Shown here piece by piece: positions 51,944 to 61,699 of a DNA stretch of 64,000 nt. Position numbers and translations under genes: made by a program. A model generated the notes under the pieces. That model was not told where the DNA came from and ran no database searches. It saw only the letters and a program-made list of their open reading frames with translations. Within the stretch, counting starts at the first letter, position 1. Each line of letters starts with the position of its first letter. Source of the stretch: Henriciella sp. (lineage in GTDB: Bacteria > Pseudomonadota > Alphaproteobacteria > Caulobacterales > Hyphomonadaceae); assembly GCA_012960415.1 (NCBI GenBank), contig DUBH01000083.1:109927-173926 (forward strand), written 5' to 3'.

Positions 51944-52015
51944 GACAAACAGTCCTCTCTAAGCAACTGTATCCGGACGCGCCGGATCATCATTTCGGCT
52001 TATCTGTCGCTCCGG
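51944..52015 (-). ncRNA. ROSE-type RNA thermometer in hsp20 leader
   Basis: In the minus-strand transcript the final hairpin (51951-51969) pairs CAGUUGCU with AGGACUG, where AGGA is the Shine-Dalgarno site and UUGCU is the diagnostic ROSE pentamer, with the G opposite AGGA. Just upstream is a second stem, ATCCGG...CCGGAT (51971-51987). The start codon lies seven bases after the hairpin. Such elements block translation at low temperature and melt on heat. Confidence 0.8.
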
Positions 52016-52076
52016 CCCGTCCATCGGCGCCGGCAGAATACCGGACCAGGCCCGCTTGGCAGCGCCCGGTCATGGT

Positions 52077-52106
52077 GTATTTGGGAAACACGCCCCCGCG
52101 TTCAAG
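52077..52106 (-). promoter_or_regulatory. Sigma-32-type promoter of hsp20
   Basis: Minus-strand CTTGAA, a 15-base spacer and CCCAAATAC. -35 is perfect; -10 resembles CCCCATNT. Start near 52070, giving a leader of about 125 bases that contains the thermometer. Same spacing as the clpB promoter. Confidence 0.6.
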
Positions 52107-52126
52107 GGGAAAATGAGGAGATGAAA

Positions 52127-53104
52127 ATGAACCGGATAATCGCAACTAGCCTTCTGGCACTAACCCTTGCCGCCTGCGGTGGCGCCGACGATGCCGCGAC
52201 TGAAGAAACAAATCTGGAAGTCGCAACACCGCCTGCTGACGGCGAGGCGGAGGACGGCATGGACGCTGATGCCACACCGGCCTCCTTCACGATCGCGGAC
52301 GCCATGGAAGGCACCTGGCGCAACCCGAGAGAGATTGAACGCGACGATGCCCGCAACCCGGCAGAGACGCTGGAATTCTTCGGCATTGAAGGCGATGACA
52401 CGGTCATCGAAGTCTGGCCGGGCGGCGGTTGGTACACCAACATCATCGCCCCGTGGCTGCACGCCAATGGCGGCACGTTCATTGCCGCTGTCACGACGCC
52501 AGAGCGCTCAGAGCGCGCTGCGCAGGCTCTTGAGGCCTATCAGGCAAACTACAGCCCGTATCCGGACCTGTTCGGTGAGCTTCAGTACACATATTACGAC
52601 TCCCAGTCCGGCCCGCTTGGCGAGCCTGAGAGCGTCGATGCTGTGCTGACGTTCCGCAACATCCATAACTGGATGTCCGGCGATCACGCCGACAAGTTCT
52701 TCAATGATGCCTTCGCCGTGCTGAAGCCGGGCGGCGTCCTTGGTGTTGTCGAGCACCGTCTGCCATCGGCCCTTAACCAAGACCCGTCTGCCCCGTCTGG
52801 CTATGTCCATCAGGACTATGTCACCCGCCTTGCCGAAGAAGCAGGTTTCGTTCTCGAGGAAGCCAGCGAGATCAATGCGAACCCGGCTGACACGGCAGAC
52901 CACCCGTTCGGCGTCTGGACGCTGCCACCGGTCTCCCGAACGACTGACCGTGACGGCAACACGCCAGAGGGCTTCGATGCTGCGAAGTATCAGGAAATCG
53001 GCGAGTCAGACCGCATGACCCTGCGCTTTGTGAAGCCGGGCGCTGGCGACACGCCTGCCGCGCCAGAAATGACGGAAGAAGAAGAAGAAGCGACCGAAGA
53101 ATAG
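52127..53104 (+). CDS. Lipoprotein with methyltransferase fold
   Basis: 325 residues. ATG 52127 sits seven bases from AATGAGGAG, whereas ATG 52121 is too close. The signal MNRIIATSLLALTLAAC has a lipidated Cys, followed by an acidic linker (about 20-60). The domain at 70-290 resembles class I SAM-dependent methyltransferases: VIEVWPGGGWYTNIIAPWL for SAM binding (glycine loop degenerate), VDAVLTFRNIHNWM as motif II and an AVLKPGGVLGVVEHR motif after it. SAM is cytoplasmic, so an exported, lipid-anchored methyltransferase is odd. It may have lost catalysis or bind another ligand. C-terminal tail is almost all Glu. Confidence 0.75.
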   Translation: MNRIIATSLLALTLAACGGADDAATEETNLEVATPPADGEAEDGMDADATPASFTIADAMEGTWRNPREIERDDARNPAETLEFFGIEGDDTVIEVWPGGGWYTNIIAPWLHANGGTFIAAVTTPERSERAAQALEAYQANYSPYPDLFGELQYTYYDSQSGPLGEPESVDAVLTFRNIHNWMSGDHADKFFNDAFAVLKPGGVLGVVEHRLPSALNQDPSAPSGYVHQDYVTRLAEEAGFVLEEASEINANPADTADHPFGVWTLPPVSRTTDRDGNTPEGFDAAKYQEIGESDRMTLRFVKPGAGDTPAAPEMTEEEEEATEE

Positions 53105-53127
53105 GCCGCTCTTCTGACCTGAATGTC

Positions 53128-53167
53128 AGCCCCGCCCTGAACCATCATCAGGGCGGGGCTTTTCTCT
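53128..53167 (+). terminator. Rho-independent terminator after the lipoprotein gene
   Basis: Stem AGCCCCGCCCTG/CAGGGCGGGGCT with TTTTCTC tail. Confidence 0.9.
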
Positions 53168-53244
53168 AGGCGGCGGCCGCGTAGTCGTCGCCCCGCAAAA
53201 CCTGCTTCACCTTCCGGTGCCCTGCGACTAGAAGGCTCGCCATC

Positions 53245-53853
53245 ATGACGCGCCTTCTTTTCCCGACCCGCCTGTTCGAATTCGACCTCGGCGATACCAG
53301 CCTGCTCGATGAGCTTGAGGCCAGTTGCTGGATGATCGAGGAGGGCGATAGCGCCGGTCATGAATGGTGCGAGGAAAAAGGCTATCCCGGCTACACCTCC
53401 TATGCCTCGCTCGACGACCTGCCAAAGCGTGCACCTGCCTTTGGTGAGCTGGAGGCCAAACTGCTCACGCTGGCCAAGAAATCAGCAGACGAGCTTGGCT
53501 GGGATCTTGAGGACCGCCGGATCACGCTTGATGCGCTCTGGATCAACATCCTAGGCGAGGGCGGGCACCATTCAGGCCATATCCACCCCGGCAGCATTCT
53601 TTCCGGCACGATCTATATCGCCGTGCCGGACGGCGCTGGCGCGATCCGCTTCGAAGACCCGCGCCTTGCCAACATGATGGCCGCCCCAGCGCTGCGCGAT
53701 GAGACCGCCGAAGACCAGGGCCGGTTTGTCTATGTCGCCCCGAAACCGGGCAATGTTCTGATGTGGGAAAGCTGGCTTCGCCATGAAGTCATGGCGAGCC
53801 GCAGCGAGGATGCCCGCATCTCCATCAGCTTCAATTTCGGACTTTCTGGCTGA
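53245..53853 (+). CDS. Putative 2-oxoglutarate/Fe(II) oxygenase
   Basis: 202 residues. Double-stranded beta-helix motifs: HHSGHIHPGSILSGTIYIAVPDGAGAIRFEDPR with the first metal His, and VLMWESWLRHEV with the distal His and Arg. The family (TIGR02466-like) is named from structure; substrate unknown. The upstream hairpin terminator and AGAAGG before the ATG suggest a separate transcript. Confidence 0.75.
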   Translation: MTRLLFPTRLFEFDLGDTSLLDELEASCWMIEEGDSAGHEWCEEKGYPGYTSYASLDDLPKRAPAFGELEAKLLTLAKKSADELGWDLEDRRITLDALWINILGEGGHHSGHIHPGSILSGTIYIAVPDGAGAIRFEDPRLANMMAAPALRDETAEDQGRFVYVAPKPGNVLMWESWLRHEVMASRSEDARISISFNFGLSG

Positions 53854-53891
53854 ACTAGTAGCAAAGTGGTCTTGACGCAGGCGCTGCGCTT

Positions 53892-53901
53892 TTGCACTGC
53901 A
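53892..53901 (+). promoter_or_regulatory. TTGCACTGCA motif upstream of ppa
   Basis: Identical to the ten-base core of the palindrome before the phasin-like gene at 15979. It lies 36 bases before the ppa start, in a position to be a -10/operator region. Chance recurrence cannot be excluded. Confidence 0.25.
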
Positions 53902-53936
53902 CCATCAACTATTACCCGTCCTTTCTGGAGCGACGC

Positions 53937-54467
53937 ATGGATATTTCCAAAATCAGCATTGGCGAGAATGCGCCAGACGATCTCAACGTCATCATCGAGG
54001 TCCCGCTCGGCGGCGAGCCGATCAAGTATGAGATCGACAAGGCCTCCGGCGCCATGTTTGTCGACCGCTATCTCTACACCTCCATGCGCTACCCGTGTAA
54101 TTACGGCTTCGTACCGCACACGCTGAGCCTTGATGGCGACCCGATTGATGTGATGGTTGTCGGTCAGCGCGCGCTGGTTCCGGGCGCTGTTGTCCGTGCC
54201 CGTCCGATCGGTGTCCTCCTGATGGAAGACGATGGCGGCGAAGACGAGAAGATCCTCGCTGTGCCGCACCAGAAGCTCACCCGCTTCTATGAAAAGGTGC
54301 AGAACTATACCGATCTGCCAGACACGCTGATCGACCGGATCACGCACTTCTTCCAGCACTACAAGGACCTTGAGCCCAACAAATGGGTGAAGGTGCGCGG
54401 CTGGGAAGGCGTCGACAAGGCGCGCGAGCTGATCCGGGAATCGATCGAGCGCGGCGCAAAAAGCTAA
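53937..54467 (+). CDS. ppa: Inorganic pyrophosphatase
   Basis: 176 residues. Family I motifs: [38 protein letters not shown] with the metal-binding DGDPID Asp residues, and [12 protein letters not shown]. Start at 53937 because TGGAG precedes it. Hydrolyses pyrophosphate to drive biosynthesis. Confidence 0.96.
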   Translation: MDISKISIGENAPDDLNVIIEVPLGGEPIKYEIDKASGAMFVDRYLYTSMRYPCNYGFVPHTLSLDGDPIDVMVVGQRALVPGAVVRARPIGVLLMEDDGGEDEKILAVPHQKLTRFYEKVQNYTDLPDTLIDRITHFFQHYKDLEPNKWVKVRGWEGVDKARELIRESIERGAKS

Positions 54468-54482
54468 ACATCAGGAGCCGGT

Positions 54483-55106
54483 TTGGAACTCTCGGTCTGG
54501 CTGGCGCTAGTCGGCCTCTTCTTTGCCGGAGGGCTGACGCCCGGACCAGCAGTCATGCTGGTCGTCTCCTCATCGCTGAGATACGGCGTGCGGCCGGCCA
54601 TGCTGCCAGCCATTGGCGTTTCGACGGCGAATCTCGTCTGGATCGGGCTTGCCGCTGCAGGTGCGGCGGCAATTGCCTCGCAGTTCCCGCTTGCCTTTCT
54701 GGCGCTGAAACTCGCAGGCCTCGGCTTCATCATCTGGCTGGCCTATGGGCTGGTTCGCGGTGCGGCGCGGGATCTGCGCCTTTCACACGAAGCCATGCCC
54801 AAGCGAGCCGCCTTGTTCGGCAGAGGCTTTGGCCTGCAACTCGCAAACCCGAATGCGCTGGTCTTCTTCGGCGCGCTCCTACCTGGCTTCTTCGACGCCT
54901 CGAGGCCGCTGGCTCCGCAGATCGCGATCATGGTCGCCACGATCACGGTCAGCGAGATGACGGGACTTTTCGTCTACGCCTTCGCAGCTGACAGGATGGC
55001 CAAGAGTTTCAGCGACCCGGCATTTGCGCGCTGGTTCAATAGCGGCGCAGCAACCTTGATGGTCGGCTCTGCGGCCTTTGCCGTCTGGGCCACCAGCAAA
55101 CCCTAG
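54483..55106 (+). CDS. LysE/RhtB-family exporter
   Basis: 207 residues, six hydrophobic helices, with GGLTPGPAVMLVVSSSLRYGVRPAM at the N-terminus (the G-x-x-x-x-P-GP signature). Starts with TTG 54483, which is preceded by AGGAG at nine bases. Exports amino acids or derivatives; the substrate is unknown. Follows ppa by 15 bases and may share its transcript. Confidence 0.85.
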   Translation: MELSVWLALVGLFFAGGLTPGPAVMLVVSSSLRYGVRPAMLPAIGVSTANLVWIGLAAAGAAAIASQFPLAFLALKLAGLGFIIWLAYGLVRGAARDLRLSHEAMPKRAALFGRGFGLQLANPNALVFFGALLPGFFDASRPLAPQIAIMVATITVSEMTGLFVYAFAADRMAKSFSDPAFARWFNSGAATLMVGSAAFAVWATSKP

Positions 55107-55726
55107 GCGTCAACCAGCTCGAACTCGCCCGTTGTGGAGCTGCGCCAGTAAAGCTGGCCGAGCGCAATCGCAAACCAAGAACCGTGCAGTGTCAGCTTGC
55201 CTGTCTTCACGCGCTCCTCGACGAACGGAAACGTCATGAGGTTCTTCAGAGACTGTTCAACACCGGCAAACTCCAGCGCGCGCTGAGGGTCTTCAGGATT
55301 TGCAGTCAGCACCTTGTCGCGCGCCTCGTCGAGCAGTCGCACCCAAGGCGCGATGAACTGGCCGACCGGCTCGTCCTTGGCTGCAGAAAGCGAAGCGTGC
55401 ACGCCGCCGCAGCCGCCATGCCCCATGATCACGATATGCTCGACTTCCAGCGCCGTCACCGCAAACTCCAGCGCAGCACTGACACCATGCTGGCCACCGC
55501 CAGTCTCATAAGGCGGGACAAGGTTTGCGACATTGCGCACCACAAAAAGCTGGCCCGGCGCGGCGTTGAAGATGTCCGCTGGTTCAGCCCGGCTATCGGC
55601 GCAGCCGATCAGCATGATGTTCGGGTTCTGACCCTGGCCCAGCGTTTCATAGAGCTTTGCCTGCTCTTTATAAGTTCCGCGCCGGAATGACCGGTACCCA
55701 TCAATCAATTCTTCTGGTGAACGCAT
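55103..55726 (-). CDS. Beta-class carbonic anhydrase
   Basis: 207 residues. Zinc ligands C42 (GCADSR), H103 and C106 (MGHGGCGG) with the Asp44-Arg46 dyad. Interconverts CO2 and bicarbonate in the cytoplasm. Convergent overlap of four bases with the LysE exporter. Confidence 0.95.
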   Translation of the reverse strand: MRSPEELIDGYRSFRRGTYKEQAKLYETLGQGQNPNIMLIGCADSRAEPADIFNAAPGQLFVVRNVANLVPPYETGGGQHGVSAALEFAVTALEVEHIVIMGHGGCGGVHASLSAAKDEPVGQFIAPWVRLLDEARDKVLTANPEDPQRALEFAGVEQSLKNLMTFPFVEERVKTGKLTLHGSWFAIALGQLYWRSSTTGEFELVDA

Positions 55727-55876
55727 GTCTATTACTCACTTTGTCTGAGCCGGACCTAGTCAGAACTGCCCGCATCGGCAACTTCCAATGGGGCAAAATT
55801 TAAACTTGCGATCAATCCTTTTGAAAACTCTATTGATTGAGATAGGCTCTACGGCTCGGGTCCTGGGAATGGGTGG

Positions 55877-56488
55877 ATGACTGAAGAAACACCTGCAAAG
55901 AAACCAAAACCTGCACGCCGCAGGCAAGGTCCGCGGCGGAGCGAAGCCTCCAGGGTCGCCATTCTCGAAGCCACTCGCGAGGAGCTGGTGCGTTCAGGCT
56001 GGCGCAAGTTCAGTGTCGATAGCGTTGCGCGCACGGCGCATGCCTCAAAACAGACAATCTATCGCTGGTGGCCCGCCACCGGCAGCATGTGCGTCGAGGC
56101 CGCCATCGGTCTGCTCCCCCCCGTCTCACAGGCCGTCGAAACCGATCCGGTCGAGCGTATCGCCGCCCTTATCCTGCCAATTGAGACCGTCACCCGCGCA
56201 GGCAACGGTCATGCGGTCCTGCGCGGCGCGCTGATTGCCGCTGCCGATGAAAAAGCGGCAGGCGAAAGCTGGCGCAACTGGATGAAGGCGAATATCCGCG
56301 CGCCGCTCAGGCTCATCCTGGCCGAAGTCGCTGCCAAACAGCTGATCCGCCGCGATTACGATATTGATGAAGCGGTGAACCTGCTCATCTCACCGGCCTG
56401 GCACAATCTGATTGTGATGCGGGCGCCTCTCAAAGAGGGTTTCTCCCGCGATCAGGCCGGCCATCTTATCCAGCTGCTAAAGCCATAA
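55877..56488 (+). CDS. TetR/AcrR-family transcription regulator
   Basis: 203 residues with a basic N-terminal extension (PAKKPKPARRRQGPRR). The HTH is RVAILEATREELVRSGWRKFSVDSVARTAHASKQTIYRWWP; the C-terminal ligand domain (TetR_C type) is ordinary. It diverges from the carbonic anhydrase gene. Target unknown; CAATC/GATTG repeats in the 55812-55838 gap are a weak operator candidate. Confidence 0.85.
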   Translation: MTEETPAKKPKPARRRQGPRRSEASRVAILEATREELVRSGWRKFSVDSVARTAHASKQTIYRWWPATGSMCVEAAIGLLPPVSQAVETDPVERIAALILPIETVTRAGNGHAVLRGALIAAADEKAAGESWRNWMKANIRAPLRLILAEVAAKQLIRRDYDIDEAVNLLISPAWHNLIVMRAPLKEGFSRDQAGHLIQLLKP

Positions 56489-56491
56489 GCT

Positions 56492-57577
56492 TCAGGCCTT
56501 CGCGCCGCGTTTCCCGCCGCCATAGGCAGGGTCGGCTAGCGCACTTGCCTCATCGAGCGGCCAGCGCGGGCGCGCAGAAAAGCTCATCGCATCCGCATCG
56601 ACCTTGCCAGCAGCCAGATGTTCTGCACCTGCGAGCGCGATCATGGCTGCATTGTCGGTGCAATGACGAAGCGGCGGCGCTATCAGACGCGCCCCATGAC
56701 GGCTGGCGGCAGCGTCGAGACTGGCGCGGATTGCTTGATTGGCAGCAACGCCGCCGGCAACGACCAGACGCTTCTCGCCATCGGCTTCGAACATGCCCAG
56801 CGCCCGGTCGGCCCGCTGGGTCAGGCAGTCAGCAATTGCCGCCTGATAACTCGCGCAGAGGTCTCGTTTGTCCTGCTCTGAAAGGTCGCCTGCCTCAATG
56901 ATCCGGGCCGCAGCCGTCTTGAGGCCCGCAAAACTCATATCAAGGCCATCCCGGTCCATGAGCGGACGCGGCAGCTTGTAACGCTTTGGGTCGCCGCCTG
57001 CAGCGGTCCGCTCAACAGCCGGGCCGCCCGGAAAGCCAAGCCCCAGCAGCTTGGCGAGCTTGTCAAAGGCTTCACCGGCGGCATCGTCGATCGTCGTGCC
57101 GAGCCGCCTGTACTGGCCGAGCCCGCGCACTTCGATGAACTGGCAGTGGCCACCGGACACGAGCAGCAAGAGATATGGGAAGGCGCAGTCTTCGGCGAGG
57201 CGCGGCGAGAGCGCGTGGCCTTCAAGATGGTTCATAGGCAGGAAGGGCTTGCCGGACGCGAGTGCCAGCGCTTTGCCGGTCATCATGCCGACCATCACTC
57301 CGCCAATGAGACCCGGCCCGGAAGTCGCTGCAATCCCGTCCAGCTCAGACAGGGAAAGCCCGCTCTTTTCAATCGATGCTGCAACGATCTGGTCTGCAAT
57401 ATCGGCATGCGCACGGGCGGCAATCTCAGGCACGACCCCGCCATAGGGGGCATGAGCCTCGACCTGCGACCGCACGATTTCAGACAGGATCGTCGCGCGT
57501 CCGTCCTCTAGACGCAGGACAGCGGCCGCAGTTTCGTCGCAGCTCGTTTCAATTCCGAGAACCGTGTGAGAGGTCAT
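56492..57577 (-). CDS. tsaD: tRNA threonylcarbamoyladenosine biosynthesis protein TsaD
   Basis: 361 residues of the ASKHA family: [14 protein letters not shown] at the N-terminus, [24 protein letters not shown] with the two metal His residues, LVSGGHCQF, and [10 protein letters not shown] near the C-terminus. Forms t6A37 with TsaB and TsaE. ATG 57577 has GTGAGGG before it. Preceding GTG 57586 gives two extra residues. Confidence 0.95.
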   Translation of the reverse strand: MTSHTVLGIETSCDETAAAVLRLEDGRATILSEIVRSQVEAHAPYGGVVPEIAARAHADIADQIVAASIEKSGLSLSELDGIAATSGPGLIGGVMVGMMTGKALALASGKPFLPMNHLEGHALSPRLAEDCAFPYLLLLVSGGHCQFIEVRGLGQYRRLGTTIDDAAGEAFDKLAKLLGLGFPGGPAVERTAAGGDPKRYKLPRPLMDRDGLDMSFAGLKTAAARIIEAGDLSEQDKRDLCASYQAAIADCLTQRADRALGMFEADGEKRLVVAGGVAANQAIRASLDAAASRHGARLIAPPLRHCTDNAAMIALAGAEHLAAGKVDADAMSFSARPRWPLDEASALADPAYGGGKRGAKA

Positions 57578-57622
57578 GGCCCTCACTTAAGGCGCACAGC
57601 CGAAAATCGGAAGCAGGGGGCC

Positions 57623-58633
57623 TCAGTTGTCGAGAAGCGCGCTTTTGATGGAATAGATCCACTCATCGCGTTCAACATTGTAGGCCTTGAAGGTGGTCGC
57701 GAAGTCCCAGTAGCACCAGCCAATGCCGCGGTCCTCTGCCGCCTTGCGCATGGCCCGCGTCCAGACGGCGCGCTGCTCAAGCGGTACCTCTTCATAGACG
57801 CCAAACTCACCCAGCAGCATCGGATGGCCCTGCTCGCTTGCGAACCGGGCGGCCGCTTCGGCGCCTGCGTTGATCTCGCTATATTCGGCGACTGTGCCCC
57901 AGCGTGTGCCGGTTGGCGGCGGCGGATCAGCAAAGAAAGCGCCCTGATGGGTAAAGTCATAGGGCTCATAGCTATGGAAGGTCAGGATGATCCGGTCATC
58001 CTCTGGCGGGCTGCTTTCAAGAAGGGCCGAGAGTGAACCCCATCCAGCGCTGCCCACCACGACCCAACGGTCCGGGTGGTATTCGCGGACAATGGAGAGA
58101 AGCTCGGCATTCACCGCATCGGTGCGCTCGACCGTCATTTTGTCATTCGGCTCATTCAGAAGCTCGAGGATGACACTTTCAGGTGCATCCTGCAGTGCCT
58201 CGGCAATCTGGCGCCACATGGCAAAGAGGCGCTCATAATGGGCATCAGGGCGCGACATGAGGTCGTTGTAATGGTGCAGGTCGACGATGGTCTGGAGGCC
58301 TGCAGCATCCGCCTGCACGATGATTTCCTTCACCCGGTCAATCAGGCCTTGGCGGATTGTGTAGGGCTCACGCTGCATGGCGTGAATGTCCCAGCGCACA
58401 GGCAGGCGCACCGTATCAAAGCCAGCCGCCTTGATGGCCTCAAGATCCTTTGCGCGGATCGTATAGCCCCAGTCACCTTCATTCGGCGCTTCCAGCGCTC
58501 CGCCGAGATTCATGCAGCGGTCAACAGGAGAGGCCGGCACGCGAATGTCACCGCGAGGCGCAGCAGAGGACGACGGCTCTGAGCAAGCGATCAGGGTCAG
58601 CACAAGGGCGGAACTGGCAACGCGGACCAACAT
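57623..58633 (-). CDS. GH5 glycoside hydrolase lipoprotein
   Basis: 336 residues. Lipobox ending in TLIAC (C17), Ser-rich linker, then a GH5 (beta/alpha)8 barrel. Acid/base E161 is in LELLNEPND and nucleophile E276 in MLLGEFGVY; VRLPVRWDIH and TIVDLHHYND fit the family. Likely an endoglucanase or mannanase of the envelope, acting on an outside polysaccharide. It lies between tsaD and hemC, which in many alphaproteobacteria are direct divergent neighbours, so insertion here is likely. Its GC content and codons are like those of its neighbours. Confidence 0.85.
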   Translation of the reverse strand: MLVRVASSALVLTLIACSEPSSSAAPRGDIRVPASPVDRCMNLGGALEAPNEGDWGYTIRAKDLEAIKAAGFDTVRLPVRWDIHAMQREPYTIRQGLIDRVKEIIVQADAAGLQTIVDLHHYNDLMSRPDAHYERLFAMWRQIAEALQDAPESVILELLNEPNDKMTVERTDAVNAELLSIVREYHPDRWVVVGSAGWGSLSALLESSPPEDDRIILTFHSYEPYDFTHQGAFFADPPPPTGTRWGTVAEYSEINAGAEAAARFASEQGHPMLLGEFGVYEEVPLEQRAVWTRAMRKAAEDRGIGWCYWDFATTFKAYNVERDEWIYSIKSALLDN

Positions 58634-58765
58634 GGGCCGTCTCCTCTACAGGGTATTCCTGATATGAACTGGCGCACACATCGTGCCAGCTTTCACTGCT
58701 TAGCCCTGTCTTGCCTGCCACCGCCTTAATCTGTAGCAGGCAATCGATCACAATCTGGAGATGTC

Positions 58766-59728
58766 ATGTCCGCAGGTCTTGCCCCCAAGCTCAAACTGAA
58801 AATCGGCACCAGAGGGTCTCCGCTGGCCCTGGTGCAGGCAAGACAGGTGGGCGCAGACCTCGAACGCCTCAGCAATGGGGAGGTGACCTGCGAGATCGTG
58901 ACTTTCACGACGGGCGGCGACAAGCTGACGACCCAGCGCCTCATCAATGCTGGCGGCAAGGGGCTTTTCACGCGTGAAATCGACAAGGCCGTAGACGAAG
59001 GCCGGTGCGATCTTGCTGTACACAGCCTGAAAGACGTGCCCGGCGCCCTGCCCGATGGTCAGGCCCTCCTCGCCTTTCCAAAGCGCGAAGACCCACGCGA
59101 CGGCTTTATCTCGCTGAACGGCGTGAAAAGCGCGCGCGACCTTCCAGAAGGCGCAACTGTCGGCACGGCAAGCCTGCGCCGCGAATCCCAGACGCTCGCC
59201 ATGCGGCCCGACCTAAAGATCGTCACCTTTCGCGGCAATGTGCAGACGCGGATGAAAAAGCTAGAGGATGGCCTCGCCGACGCGACCTATCTCGCCATGT
59301 CGGGTCTTGAACGTCTCGAGATGACACATGTCGCTGTGCCGGTCCCGATCACTGACATGATCCCGGCCGCGGGCCAGGGCATCATCACGGTCGCCGCCCG
59401 CCCGGACGATCTTGATCCTGCCGTCGTCGACCTCATCAAATCGCTCAACCATGAGCAAAGCCGCCTCGCTGCCATCGCAGAGCGCGCCTTCCTGGTTGAG
59501 CTCGATGGCTCCTGCCGCACGGCCATGGGCGGCCATGCCCGTCTGGAAGACGGCAAATGGCTGTTCGATGGCGAAGTGCTGGAGCCGGACGGCTCGCGCC
59601 GCTGGATGCAGGCTGACGCGCTTTCCGGCGAGGTGACCGACGAGGCGCTGGCAGGCCTTGGCCGCAGCATCGGCCAGCGCATTCGCGAAGCGGCCGGCGG
59701 TAACCTGCCAGCCTTTGAAGATGACTAG
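58766..59728 (+). CDS. hemC: Porphobilinogen deaminase (hydroxymethylbilane synthase)
   Basis: 320 residues. Motifs [40 protein letters not shown] and the dipyrromethane-cofactor Cys C250 in [13 protein letters not shown] are all present. Links four porphobilinogens. First gene of a haem operon; overlaps hemD by eight bases. Confidence 0.97.
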   Translation: MSAGLAPKLKLKIGTRGSPLALVQARQVGADLERLSNGEVTCEIVTFTTGGDKLTTQRLINAGGKGLFTREIDKAVDEGRCDLAVHSLKDVPGALPDGQALLAFPKREDPRDGFISLNGVKSARDLPEGATVGTASLRRESQTLAMRPDLKIVTFRGNVQTRMKKLEDGLADATYLAMSGLERLEMTHVAVPVPITDMIPAAGQGIITVAARPDDLDPAVVDLIKSLNHEQSRLAAIAERAFLVELDGSCRTAMGGHARLEDGKWLFDGEVLEPDGSRRWMQADALSGEVTDEALAGLGRSIGQRIREAAGGNLPAFEDD

Positions 59729-60437
59729 CCCGCCCATCATCGTCACCCGCAGCCAGCCGGGCGCAGACCAGACCGCCCGAACCCTGACAGAGCGCGGCCT
59801 GACCGCCATCGTGACGCCGGCCATTGAGCTGTCTCGCAGTGATGCCTCCCTCCCGGATCTGGCAGTCTATGGCGGGCTGATCTTTACCAGCGCAAACGGC
59901 GTGCGCTTCCTGTCGGCCGAAACTGAAGCGCGCGGCCTGCCTGCATGGTGCGTTGGCCCGGCGACGGCGTCAGAAGCCCTGCTTGAAGGCTACAGCCCGG
60001 TGCACCAGTCCTCGGGAAATGCCGAAGACCTTGCTCACTATATCGCCCATCACTGGCCCGCTGGTCAGTCGAAGCGCCTTCTACATGTCGCCAATTCGGC
60101 GGCAAAAGGCATCGTCAAAGCCGCCCTCGAGCATGAAGGTTTCGAGGTTGATTTCCTCGCCCTCTATGAGGCGGCCAATGCGCCAGCGCTGCTCCCGGAC
60201 GCGCTTTCGGCACTCTCTGGCGGCGCCTGCATCGTTCTCATTCATTCTGCAAAAGGTGCACGGGCTTTCATGGATCTCAGCGCAGGGTTGGACCTTCAGC
60301 GCGTCTCGTACGTTGCGATCTCAGAGCAGGCGGCTGGGCCCATGCGTGAGGGCGGTAAGGACCAGATTGAAATTGCTGACCATCCAGACGAAGCGCACCT
60401 TCTGGAAGCGCTGGACCGTTTGCTTGCAGCGCGCTGA
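59721..60437 (+). CDS. hemD: Uroporphyrinogen-III synthase
   Basis: 238 residues with the HEM4 pattern: [78 protein letters not shown] and [11 protein letters not shown] 59721 overlaps the hemC stop region, so the genes are coupled. This family diverges strongly; context makes it sure. Confidence 0.92.
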   Translation: MTSPPIIVTRSQPGADQTARTLTERGLTAIVTPAIELSRSDASLPDLAVYGGLIFTSANGVRFLSAETEARGLPAWCVGPATASEALLEGYSPVHQSSGNAEDLAHYIAHHWPAGQSKRLLHVANSAAKGIVKAALEHEGFEVDFLALYEAANAPALLPDALSALSGGACIVLIHSAKGARAFMDLSAGLDLQRVSYVAISEQAAGPMREGGKDQIEIADHPDEAHLLEALDRLLAAR

Positions 60438-60497
60438 GCGGCAATACATTGAAGGGCATCTGGACCGATTGGCCCGGAGCCGACAGGATGAACCCGA

Positions 60498-61688
60498 ATG
60501 AGTGATCCGCAGACCCCGACCACAGACCCGATCGATGCCGAGTTCGAACCGGCAGAGAACGAGGCTGCGCAGGAGAGCCCCACCGAGGAAACTCCTGCCC
60601 GCAAGACATCCAGTCGCGGACCAGGCTGGCTCTCTCTCCTGTTCGTGATGCTGATCGCCTTTGGCGCGCTTGGCCTGTCCCTCTGGTCGTCCGGGCTCCT
60701 GCAGAAGGGCCTGCAGCCAGACGACACAGCGACTGATCTTGCCGCACTGACTGACCGCCAGACCGACCTCGCCAGCCGCATCGACGCGCTGGAGGAGAGG
60801 CTGTCTGATGTGACCGCACAGCTCGACGGTCTTAGCGGCACTGTCGACGCGCTTCGCTCAGCCACGCCGGAAACCGATCCACCTGCTCAAGGCAGTGTCG
60901 TCGATGAGGATGCAATCGCGGACCTCTCTGCCCGCATCGACGCTGTCGAAGAAGAAATGGCAAACCAGCCAAACAGATCGACGTCCATCGATCCGCAGCG
61001 CATCACCAACCTCGAAGCCGCCCTGCAGACTCTCGACAGTGAGAGCGCTCCCACCTCGGCGGAGCTTGCGTCCCTCCGCCAGGAAGTTTCCAGCCTGCGC
61101 TCCCGCATCCAGCAGCTTGCCTCAGCGCAGTCCGCGCTTGAAGAGACAAGCGCTCAGACAGCTACCCAGGCCGACGCCGCGCGCCGCTCTGCGACGACAG
61201 CGGCACAAAGTGCGCTCGCCATCGCCTCGATTGAAAATGCCATCACGACCGGGACGGATTTCAGACCTTCGGCTCAGCGCCTTCAGGAGTTGCAGCCCGC
61301 AAGCGAGGCCGCCGCCATGCTGGCGCGCCTGTCTGCCAACCCTGTCCCGAGCCTTGCGACGCTGCAGACCCGTTTCGATGCCCTCAAGAACGACGCGCTC
61401 GACCGCGATAGCGAAGCGGCAGGTGAGCCGGGCTGGGTTGATACTTTCTTCGGTGACATGGTGTCCGTCAGGCGCGGCGGCGGCAACAGCGTCGTGCCCG
61501 CCATCCTCTCCGCAGCAGAAGCCGCGATTGAGCGCGGTGAGCTGCAGCAAGCGGTCTCCGCACTCGAAGGTCTGCCAGCCGAAAGCCTCGCCGTTTATGC
61601 AGGCTGGCTCACCGATGCCCGCAACCGGATCGACGCGCGCAAAGCAATTGACGCCCTTCGCCTCGAATTTGCCGCGCAAACCCCTTAG
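60498..61688 (+). CDS. Mitofilin-like (Mic60) inner-membrane protein
   Basis: 396 residues: cytoplasmic acidic N-terminus, one transmembrane helix (about 50-72, GWLSLLFVMLIAFGALGLSLW), a long periplasmic coiled coil (80-260, TDLASRIDALEERLSDV) and the C-terminal mitofilin domain (from about 270, SPAARLQELQPASEAAAMLARLSANPVPSLATLQTRFDAL). Alphaproteobacterial Mic60 bends membranes. Same location in the hem operon in many alphaproteobacteria. Confidence 0.9.
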   Translation: MSDPQTPTTDPIDAEFEPAENEAAQESPTEETPARKTSSRGPGWLSLLFVMLIAFGALGLSLWSSGLLQKGLQPDDTATDLAALTDRQTDLASRIDALEERLSDVTAQLDGLSGTVDALRSATPETDPPAQGSVVDEDAIADLSARIDAVEEEMANQPNRSTSIDPQRITNLEAALQTLDSESAPTSAELASLRQEVSSLRSRIQQLASAQSALEETSAQTATQADAARRSATTAAQSALAIASIENAITTGTDFRPSAQRLQELQPASEAAAMLARLSANPVPSLATLQTRFDALKNDALDRDSEAAGEPGWVDTFFGDMVSVRRGGGNSVVPAILSAAEAAIERGELQQAVSALEGLPAESLAVYAGWLTDARNRIDARKAIDALRLEFAAQTP

Positions 61689-61699
61689 ATAAGTTTCCA

